Origin: Bacteroidota bacterium
GTDB lineage: Bacteria; Bacteroidota; Bacteroidia; Chitinophagales; Chitinophagaceae
Length of the DNA: 11,465 nt
Direction: 5' to 3'
Assembly (NCBI GenBank): GCA_026391115.1
Contig: JAPLER010000095.1
Coordinates: 1 to 11,465 of the forward strand
Shown: positions 5,886 to 11,465 of the stretch, one piece after another
Layout: each line of letters starts with the position of its first letter
Position numbering within the stretch: position 1 is the stretch's first letter
Program-made: the position numbers and the translations under genes
The notes under the pieces: model-generated
Seen by the model: only the letters and a program-made list of their open reading frames with translations
Databases searched by the model: none
Told to the model about the DNA's origin: nothing

Positions 5886-7997
5886 TTAGAAAGTTTCTGC
5901 CCTGTTATCAGTAATAGTTGCTTGTTTTTTTAATACTTCGCTTGTAATTCTATACACCGAGTTTTTAATGAATGAACTTAGCATATTTGCTGCTTGCATT
6001 GGATCAACAGGGGTTGTACTTGGTTTTGCAGAAACGTTATCTACTTTTAAAGCAAACACTCCTGTTTGTCCTGCAATAGCTTCTGTAACTTTTCCTTTGT
6101 TGCTTACATTAAATGCTGCACCGGCAAATTTGAAGTCATTACCCAATATAGGATTATAAGTATTACTTGCTAATAAAGTATCTAGTCTGTTTACTGTTGT
6201 GTTATTTCCAACAGCTGCAGCCATTGCTTCAAGTGTTGCACCTTTCATTTTAGCAATAATTTGTTTTGCTTTCTTTTCATTTTTTACCAAACCCTCTATT
6301 TGTGGTCTAAGTGTTGTTGCACTTGGCAAGCCAGGTTTATTTACGGTAGATATAATTGCTACAACATATTTACTACCATTAAATTGGTATGGTTCTTCTG
6401 TAATATCACCAACATCTTGTTTATACAACCATTTTACCATTTGTCTATTGCTACCTAGTCCACCAACATTAAAATCTTCTTGTTTAACATTATCAGCATT
6501 TACAGAAGTTTTTTGCAATTTGGCTACTTCCATATCAAAATCTTTTCTGTTTTTAACAACAGATATTAATTTAGTTGCTTGTGCTTTAATGTCATTATCT
6601 GTTTCTGTACTTACTTGAATTGGTTTTGCAAAATATGCAATGTTGTATGCTGCAGAACTTCCTTTTTGTGCTAACACTTCTATATAGTGATAACCAAATT
6701 CAGTTTTAACAATATCTTTTTCGCCAACATTTTTTGTGAAAGCAAATTCATTAAAACTTGCTACCATTTTACCAGAAGCAAAGAAATCATAAACACCACC
6801 TTTTTTTGAACTTCCTTCATCTTCACTATATTTTAAACAAAGGCTATCAAAGTTACCGCCATCTTTTAATTTCATTACAACTGTATCTAAAGTATGTTTT
6901 GCTGTGCTATCATCACGCATTGTATATTCTTCGCCAGTTTGTGGATTTCTACCTTTTGTTTTAATTAATATGTGACGTACTTTAGCACTATCTGGCATTG
7001 ATCTAATATCTACCATTTTAGCAGCTACATAATTATTACCATCAACATAAGGACCATAAACAGCTCCTTTACTTAATTTTAATAATGTATCTTTTACTTT
7101 TTGTTGAATTGCTGTACCTGTAATATGTGTATTATAGTAAGGCATTTCAGAGGTATTTTTGGCAAAGAAACTTTCCATATCAGCTGTTGCTGAAAAGTCA
7201 GCCAATTTAGCTTCTATTTTAGATTTTGCACTTGCACTATCTGCTGCACTTGGCAATGCATCAAAAGTTACATATTGCAGACTTCTTGTTTCTTCGTCTT
7301 TTTGATACAACTTGCTGTGCTTTTTTGCATAAGCCATTATTTCATCATCGCTTACTTTTACAGTGCTATCTGCAATAGTGTTGTATGGAACAGCTACATA
7401 ACTTAAGCTAGAAAAAATATTATTATCTGCTTGTTGTTTTTCTATTAACCATTTTGGTGCATAAGCTGCTTGAGAGAAAAAAGTATTGTATTTATTTCTT
7501 TTTGCAGTTATTGCTGTTTGTTTTATCAACTCCAACAATTGAGCTTTTACTTCTTCTTTAGGACTTTTTTTATAGTCTTTAAACCATTGTTTAGCTTGTT
7601 CTGGGTCTGCAATTCCTGTTTCAGGATTTTTAAATTGTTGTACAAATACTGAGTTGGGTTTAAACATTTCTTCACTCAGTTGTTTATCTGTACACACCAT
7701 AGCAGCTTTTTCAAACTCCTGATCTAGTAATATTGTATTTACTTCTTGATCAAAAAGTTGATTTACAATACCATCTCTTTGTTGTTGTGGATTGGCTTTA
7801 GTTATATTATCTAACTTTTCCAAAAACTCATCTTTGTTAATACCTACACCATTTACTTTGGCAATGTTTGATGAGTTGCCAAATATGGTTCCTCTTTTAT
7901 TTAAACCATCTTGTAATATAAATGCAATTAAAGCAAGTGCAATTACAACACCAATAATCCAGGCTCCCTTATCACGAATACTTTGAATAATAGACAT
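5886..7997 (-). CDS. Peptidyl-prolyl cis-trans isomerase, PpiD/SurA-like, membrane-anchored
   Basis: This 703-residue periplasmic folding factor has an N-terminal anchor. After MSIIQSIRDKG comes a single transmembrane helix (about 12-28) with the basic side in the cytoplasm, as in PpiD. A SurA_N-type chaperone region follows (about 45-230: VNGVGINKDEF, QQRDGIVNQLFDQEV). One parvulin rotamase domain spans about 339-441, with the opening VRHILIK (H342) and the closing FGYHYIEVL (H437), and GDG-like GGNFDSLCLKYSED between them. The C-terminal third is helical and PpiD-like. The likely role is helping exported or outer-membrane proteins fold. Length fits Bacteroidota relatives. It is transcribed alone, convergent with yidD, from a good promoter at 8027-8057. 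No ppiD symbol is given because orthology to E. coli PpiD is not certain. Confidence 0.88.
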   Translation of the reverse strand: MSIIQSIRDKGAWIIGVVIALALIAFILQDGLNKRGTIFGNSSNIAKVNGVGINKDEFLEKLDNITKANPQQQRDGIVNQLFDQEVNTILLDQEFEKAAMVCTDKQLSEEMFKPNSVFVQQFKNPETGIADPEQAKQWFKDYKKSPKEEVKAQLLELIKQTAITAKRNKYNTFFSQAAYAPKWLIEKQQADNNIFSSLSYVAVPYNTIADSTVKVSDDEIMAYAKKHSKLYQKDEETRSLQYVTFDALPSAADSASAKSKIEAKLADFSATADMESFFAKNTSEMPYYNTHITGTAIQQKVKDTLLKLSKGAVYGPYVDGNNYVAAKMVDIRSMPDSAKVRHILIKTKGRNPQTGEEYTMRDDSTAKHTLDTVVMKLKDGGNFDSLCLKYSEDEGSSKKGGVYDFFASGKMVASFNEFAFTKNVGEKDIVKTEFGYHYIEVLAQKGSSAAYNIAYFAKPIQVSTETDNDIKAQATKLISVVKNRKDFDMEVAKLQKTSVNADNVKQEDFNVGGLGSNRQMVKWLYKQDVGDITEEPYQFNGSKYVVAIISTVNKPGLPSATTLRPQIEGLVKNEKKAKQIIAKMKGATLEAMAAAVGNNTTVNRLDTLLASNTYNPILGNDFKFAGAAFNVSNKGKVTEAIAGQTGVFALKVDNVSAKPSTTPVDPMQAANMLSSFIKNSVYRITSEVLKKQATITDNRAETF

Positions 7998-8026
7998 AAT
8001 TAAATACAGTTATTTTTTTAGGTTGG

Positions 8027-8057
8027 CGAAAATAGGGAAATAAACATATTGAACAAA
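8027..8057 (-). promoter_or_regulatory. Promoter of the ppiD-like gene
   Basis: On the minus strand, TTTG (8057-8054) is followed by exactly 19 bases and TATTTTCG (8034-8027). This matches the Bacteroidota TTTG-N19-TAnnTTTG form with one mismatch. The predicted transcript would start roughly 20-25 bases before the ATG at 7997. Confidence 0.6.
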
Positions 8058-8058
8058 T

Positions 8059-8067
8059 TGTGGATAA
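8059..8067 (-). promoter_or_regulatory. Perfect DnaA-box 9-mer
   Basis: The minus strand reads TTATCCACA, the classical strong DnaA box. It lies one base upstream of the -33 box of the ppiD-like promoter. A single match can be chance, but the composition of this region makes it unlikely (well under one expected in 599 bp). Confidence 0.45.
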
Positions 8068-8493
8068 ACTATTACAACCCAATTTGGTTAAAGGTTTTAT
8101 AAGTTATTGGTTTACCGTTTTATATGTTGTGTTATTTATGCAAAAATTATGGTCTATAAAAAACGCTTAAATAGGTAATTAACATATACTTGTTAATAAG
8201 GTCTATTTGTGGTGAATAAATTCTAATTTATAAATTCCTTTTGTGGAAAGATGTAGAATAAGTTTGAGCAATTTTGGAGAATAGCGGTGATTTAAAATTT
8301 TATTTTCATTTTACCACGCCTTTATTAACAGTTAATAAGTAGTCAACACTAAAAAAATGAGTATGTGTGTTTTGTTTTTAAGGTATGTTGAAAAATTAAA
8401 CATAAAGTAATAAAAACCATATAAACATTGTTGTTCGATATTTAATTATAAATCAACAACTATGTGAATTAGTGTTGATAACAGTTAGTTAAA

Positions 8494-8501
8494 TACATTT
8501 G
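8494..8501 (+). promoter_or_regulatory. Candidate -7 element for nadA
   Basis: TACATTTG matches TAnnTTTG exactly. A GTTG at 8474-8477 is 16 bases upstream, shorter than the usual spacing. If used, the nadA mRNA would have a leader of about 90 bases that includes the hairpin at 8534-8558. Confidence 0.35.
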
Positions 8502-8533
8502 CTGCCTGTGAGTAACTAAGTTATCCATAAATT

Positions 8534-8558
8534 AACACTTGTAATAGTAATAAGTGTT
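8534..8558 (+). repeat. Inverted repeat in the nadA leader
   Basis: AACACTTGT (8534-8542) pairs with ATAAGTGTT (8550-8558) over nine positions including one G-U wobble, with a 7-base loop. It lies 38 bases before the nadA ATG and could be a leader hairpin or an operator. No T run follows directly, so it is not a standard terminator. Confidence 0.45.
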
Positions 8559-8596
8559 TATATATAAATATAGTATTAAATATTATTACCCGAGAT

Positions 8597-9598
8597 ATGA
8601 ACATTGATTTTAAGAAAATTGAAGACAACGGATTTTATAATGTTGAGCTTGATCCAACGCTTGATTTGTTTGCAGCTATCAATAATTTAAAGAAAGAAAA
8701 AAATGCTGTTGTGCTAGCACATTTTTATCAGGAGCCAGATATACAAGATGTGGCAGACTATATTGGTGATAGTTTAGGTCTTGCACAAAAAGCTGCTGAA
8801 ACCAATGCTGATATTATTGTTTTTGCAGGTGTACATTTTATGGCTGAAACTGCAAAAATTCTTAATCCATCAAAAAAGGTATTGTTGCCTGATTTAAAGG
8901 CCGGCTGTAGTTTGGCAGACTCTGCACCAAAAAACTTATTTAAAGCCTTTAAAGATAAACATCCTGACCATTTAGTGATAAGCTACATTAACTGCACTGC
9001 TGATATAAAAGCATTGAGCGATATTATTTGTACATCAAGCAACGCAGAAGCTATTTTAAATAGTTTGCCACAAGACCAAAAAATAATATTTGCACCAGAT
9101 AAAAACTTGGGTGGATACTTGAATAAAAAAACTGGTCGTAATATGTTGTTGTGGAATGGGGCTTGTATGGTTCACGAAATATTTAGTTTGGAAAAAATTA
9201 TCAAACTTAAAGTTCGTCACCCGCAGGCACAATTAATTGCACATCCCGAGTGCGAAGAAGCTGTGTTGAATATTGCTGATTATATTGGCAGCACCACACA
9301 ATTGTTAAAATATTCGCAAAATAAGAATTGCAACGAATTTATTGTTGCTACCGAAACTGGCATTTTACATAAAATGCAGCAAACAAGCCCAAATAAAACA
9401 TTTATACCTGCACCACCTAATAATAGTTGTGCTTGTAACGATTGCCCACACATGAAGCTGAATACACTCGAAAAATTATATATCTGTATGCAGTATGAAG
9501 TGCCAGAACTTACTATGGATGAAACCTTAAGAATTGCTGCAAAAAAACCTATTGATAGAATGTTGGAGATTAGTAAAGTTGCAGGTTTACTAGGCTAA
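8597..9598 (+). CDS. nadA: Quinolinate synthase A
   Basis: This 333-residue [4Fe-4S] enzyme condenses iminoaspartate with dihydroxyacetone phosphate to quinolinate in de novo NAD synthesis. The NadA signatures are all present: AHFYQEPDIQDVADYIGDSL near the N-terminus, FAGVHFMAETAKIL, and the three cluster ligands. The ligands are C104 (in AGCSLAD), C190 (in NGACMVHE) and C283 (in CNDCPHM). C280 forms the CxxC pair with C283 that many NadA proteins have, and C278 is an extra cysteine. HPECEE lies between the last two ligands. Length and ligand spacing agree with the three-domain NadA fold. The ATG at 8597 gives the usual N-terminus. NadB and NadC are not in the window, so the gene appears separate from them, apparently on its own transcript. 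Confidence 0.95.
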   Translation: MNIDFKKIEDNGFYNVELDPTLDLFAAINNLKKEKNAVVLAHFYQEPDIQDVADYIGDSLGLAQKAAETNADIIVFAGVHFMAETAKILNPSKKVLLPDLKAGCSLADSAPKNLFKAFKDKHPDHLVISYINCTADIKALSDIICTSSNAEAILNSLPQDQKIIFAPDKNLGGYLNKKTGRNMLLWNGACMVHEIFSLEKIIKLKVRHPQAQLIAHPECEEAVLNIADYIGSTTQLLKYSQNKNCNEFIVATETGILHKMQQTSPNKTFIPAPPNNSCACNDCPHMKLNTLEKLYICMQYEVPELTMDETLRIAAKKPIDRMLEISKVAGLLG

Positions 9599-9613
9599 AA
9601 AATTCCTTATTTT

Positions 9614-9635
9614 AAAAACCTTAAAAAAACCTTAA
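9614..9635 (+). repeat. Two perfect 11-bp direct repeats upstream of the exporter gene
   Basis: AAAAACCTTAA occurs twice in tandem (9614-9624, 9625-9635), ending two bases before the candidate -7 element. The 11-bp period puts both copies on about the same face of the helix. It may be a binding site for a regulator or low-complexity sequence. Confidence 0.5.
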
Positions 9636-9637
9636 AC

Positions 9638-9645
9638 TATATTTG
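9638..9645 (+). promoter_or_regulatory. Candidate -7 element for the ABC exporter operon
   Basis: TATATTTG matches TAnnTTTG exactly, eight bases before the ATG at 9654. The -33 region is A-rich and poor. Transcription would start about at the first ATG, so the transcript may be leaderless or translation may begin at the ATG at 9666. Confidence 0.45.
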
Positions 9646-9653
9646 TACTTCGA

Positions 9654-11312
9654 ATGTTAAAAGTTATGGAACAAAACGCGAATGAAAGTTTATTTAAATC
9701 TGTAAGAAGCTTATTTAAAATTTTAAAACTTGATAAAAAAGATATTTCGAGTATTTATTTTTTTGCCATTCTTGGTGGATTAATTGCTTTAACACTGCCG
9801 TTAGGAATTCAAACTATTATCAACTTTGTTGTAGCAGGCACATTATCAACATCAATTATAGTACTAATTATTATTGTAGTAATTGGTGTGTTTATCAATG
9901 GCTTAGTGCAAGTAAGGCAAATGCAGATTACAGAAAAGGTAAAGCAAAAAATATTTACTCGCTACTCACTAGAATTTGCAAACAAGCTACCACATCTTAA
10001 CATAGAAAAATTAGATAAATACTATTTACCAGAACTTGTAAACAGGTATTTTGATGCTCCCTCATTAACAAAAAGTTTAGAAAAAATTTTACTCGATGTT
10101 CCTACAGCAATTATCCAAATAGTTTTTGGATTAATTTTACTATCATTCTATCATCCAATTTTCATTGGTTTTGGATTATTTCTGATAGTAATTTTACTAG
10201 CAATAATTAAATACACTTCACCACAAGGATTAGCTACAAGTTTAAAAGCAAGCGACTATAAATATGCAATAGCAAGTTGGTTAGAAGAAATGGCAAGAGT
10301 GATAAAATCTTTCAAGTATAGTAAAGACACTAATCTTCACTTAAAAAAGGCCGATAAATTAGTTAGTGGTTATTTAGATGCCAGAACATCTCATTTTAAA
10401 ATATTGCTTACACAATACTGGAGCTTAATAACCTTTAAAATAATTATTACTGCTGCAATGCTTATTGTTGGTAGTTATTTGGTAATAGATAATCAAATTA
10501 ATGTAGGTCAGTTTATAGCTGCCGATATTGTAATTATTACCATTATGAGTAGTATTGAAAAATTGATTAGTAGTTTAGATAAAGTGTATGACACACTTAC
10601 ATCTATTCAAAAATTAAGTAAAGTAATTGATAGCGAAATTGAAACTTCTGGCACCAGGGAATTAACTACAATAAACAAAGGTGTTACCATAGAATTTATA
10701 GATGTTAATTTTGGATATGATACTAAACAGGTTTTAAAAAATCTTTCATTTAAAATACAAGCAGGACAAATGATTTGCTTAAGTGGAGCATCTGGCTCTG
10801 GAAAATCATCAGTATTAAGATTATTAACAGGAGCGTTTACAAATTTTACAGGAACTATTTTAGTAGACAATGCACCCATTGGAAATTATAGCTTAAAAAG
10901 TTTAAGAAATCAAACAGGAATTTTATTGAGCCAGCAAGATATTTTTAATGGAACATTACTCGAAAATTTAACAATGGGTAGTGCTGATATTTCTATTGAT
11001 GAAGTAAATAAACTAAGTGATAAACTTAACCTAAAAGACTTTATTAAAACCTATAAAGATGGCTATGATGCAATATTGGATACCCAAGGCAAAAAAATTA
11101 ACGCTAACATTCAACAAGAAATTTTGTTAGTAAGAGCATTAGTAGGAAATCATAGATTACTGTTGCTAGAGAATCCTTTTAATAATTTAGAACCAAAAGA
11201 AATAGTGGCTTTATTGGATTATTTACAAAATGATAATACAGCAACTATCATCATTACATCTGATGATGAGAATGTGAGAAGCAAATGTGATGTGATCATT
11301 AATCTTAAATAA
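9654..11312 (+). CDS. ABC exporter half-transporter (membrane domain + degenerate ATPase domain)
   Basis: This 552-residue fusion has an exporter membrane domain (about 30-310, roughly six hydrophobic segments) followed by an ATPase domain (about 345-552). There is no N-terminal C39 peptidase. Walker A is intact (GASGSGKSS, K384), as is the Q-loop (Q427 or Q428). Other ATPase motifs are changed. The LSGGQ position reads INANI (482-486). Walker B reads LLLLENP, with E506 for the Asp and N507 for the catalytic Glu. The switch His is S536 (TSDD). ATP may still bind, but ordinary hydrolysis is doubtful. The frame and membrane part are intact, so this is not a simple pseudogene. A HlyD-type adaptor gene starts four bases later, suggesting a type-I-secretion-like pair with unknown cargo. 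The start could be the ATG at 9654 or the one at 9666. Confidence 0.85.
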   Translation: MLKVMEQNANESLFKSVRSLFKILKLDKKDISSIYFFAILGGLIALTLPLGIQTIINFVVAGTLSTSIIVLIIIVVIGVFINGLVQVRQMQITEKVKQKIFTRYSLEFANKLPHLNIEKLDKYYLPELVNRYFDAPSLTKSLEKILLDVPTAIIQIVFGLILLSFYHPIFIGFGLFLIVILLAIIKYTSPQGLATSLKASDYKYAIASWLEEMARVIKSFKYSKDTNLHLKKADKLVSGYLDARTSHFKILLTQYWSLITFKIIITAAMLIVGSYLVIDNQINVGQFIAADIVIITIMSSIEKLISSLDKVYDTLTSIQKLSKVIDSEIETSGTRELTTINKGVTIEFIDVNFGYDTKQVLKNLSFKIQAGQMICLSGASGSGKSSVLRLLTGAFTNFTGTILVDNAPIGNYSLKSLRNQTGILLSQQDIFNGTLLENLTMGSADISIDEVNKLSDKLNLKDFIKTYKDGYDAILDTQGKKINANIQQEILLVRALVGNHRLLLLENPFNNLEPKEIVALLDYLQNDNTATIIITSDDENVRSKCDVIINLK

Positions 11313-11316
11313 TTGT

Positions 11317-11465
11317 ATGGAAATTTTACAGCATAATATAGATGAGTTGTATCAGCAAAATGCTTTACAATCCTATAAAAAAATATACAGGGTAAATAAA
11401 CAAAGTAGTGTAAAGCGTTGGTTAATTAGTACACTTTGTATTTGTGCTGTGGTTATGTTTTTACC
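11317..11465 (+). CDS. HlyD-family membrane fusion protein, N-terminal fragment (runs off the window)
   Basis: From the ATG at 11317 the frame is open to the window edge, giving 49 full codons. The short cytoplasmic part MEILQHNIDELYQQNALQSY is followed by a basic stretch and a hydrophobic segment, VKRWLISTLCICAVVMFLP. This is the layout of the periplasmic adaptor that accompanies ABC exporters in Bacteroidota. It starts four bases after the exporter stop, so both belong to one operon. The barrel-sandwich and coiled-coil domains that would prove the family are outside the window. The assignment therefore rests on the N-terminal layout and the neighbour. Confidence 0.65.
   Translation, partial: MEILQHNIDELYQQNALQSYKKIYRVNKQSSVKRWLISTLCICAVVMFL

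Larger units (their letters stand above)
7998..8596. other. 599-bp AT-rich divergent intergenic region with DnaA-box-like sites
   Basis: I see no coding sequence here; the longest starts give peptides under 20 residues without family signal. The region contains the ppiD-like promoter, a perfect DnaA-box 9-mer at 8059-8067, and near matches TGTTGATAA (8473-8481) and TTATCCATA (8521-8529). TTGTGG occurs three times on the plus strand (8058, 8207, 8241). A very AT-rich stretch runs from about 8548 to 8588. Flanking genes point away from it. This is compatible with an origin of replication or DnaA-regulated region, but dnaA is not nearby and the evidence is modest. Confidence 0.4.

Noticed and set aside
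6199..6618. Plus-strand open frame of 139 codons opposite the ppiD-like gene
   Set aside because: It lies wholly inside a convincing PPIase gene on the other strand; the hydrophobic composition is what antisense reading of such a gene gives.
8357..8410. Possible 17-residue peptide in the large intergenic gap
   Set aside because: It is short, with no ribosome-binding or promoter evidence and no recognisable sequence; such frames are expected by chance.
8541..8554. TAATAGTAATAAG as a DnaA-trio element of an origin
   Set aside because: Its orientation relative to the nearest DnaA-box-like site (8521-8529) is opposite to the known arrangement, and the triplets are mostly TAA, so AT richness explains it.
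9654..11312. Exporter gene as a pseudogene
   Set aside because: There is no frameshift or stop, the membrane domain and Walker A are intact, and it is tightly coupled to a downstream adaptor gene; the altered motifs look like specialised divergence as much as decay.
1..11465. CRISPR array, tRNA/rRNA genes, insertion sequence or phage/defence genes
   Set aside because: No regularly spaced repeats, no recognisable tRNA or rRNA sequence, and no transposase, integrase or defence-type protein in any frame.

Overview
The window reads as ordinary chromosome from an AT-rich member of the Bacteroidota, most likely of the Chitinophagaceae type. Four things point that way. BshA (bacillithiol synthesis) is present. 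The peptidyl-prolyl isomerase is a single-anchor PpiD/SurA type of about 700 residues. Several genes have candidate promoters of the Bacteroidota type (TTTG, about 19 bases, then TAnnTTTG) instead of the sigma-70 -35/-10 form, and clear Shine-Dalgarno sequences are lacking. Base composition and codon use look uniform, and I see no transposase, integrase, phage gene, tRNA, rRNA or CRISPR array. The genus is a guess from gene content only.

Layout. Positions 1-871 hold the C-terminal part of a secreted or lipoprotein-type protein with a bacterial Ig-like domain. Positions 938-2941 carry rfaE1 (heptose-7-phosphate kinase for LPS core) followed closely by an isoaspartyl peptidase/L-asparaginase gene that contains a perfect in-frame 54-bp tandem duplication. 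A 156-bp spacer with three inverted repeats leads to bshA (3098-4234). A long imperfect hairpin separates bshA from a tightly packed set: ldcA (murein LD-carboxypeptidase), rnpA (RNase P protein, TTG start) and yidD (membrane-protein insertion factor), where rnpA and yidD overlap by 17 bp. A strong bidirectional terminator (5835-5863) then separates these from the convergent ppiD-like gene (7997 down to 5886, minus strand).

A 599-bp AT-rich gap (7998-8596) lies between the divergent ppiD-like gene and nadA (quinolinate synthase). It holds a good minus-strand promoter, one perfect DnaA-box 9-mer and two near matches, so it is a modest candidate for a replication origin or a DnaA-responsive region. 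After nadA, an ABC exporter gene (9654-11312) and the start of a HlyD-type adaptor gene (11317 to the edge) form a type-I-secretion-like pair.

Functionally the window is a mixture of envelope biogenesis (rfaE1, ldcA, yidD, ppiD-like), housekeeping (rnpA, nadA, bshA, asparaginase) and one export pair. I do not see a convincing new multi-gene system. The most unusual points are the 18-residue duplication in the asparaginase, the exporter ATPase domain that has lost its signature, Walker B and switch-histidine residues, a perfect 27-bp palindrome sitting on the candidate bshA promoter, and the DnaA-box-bearing gap.
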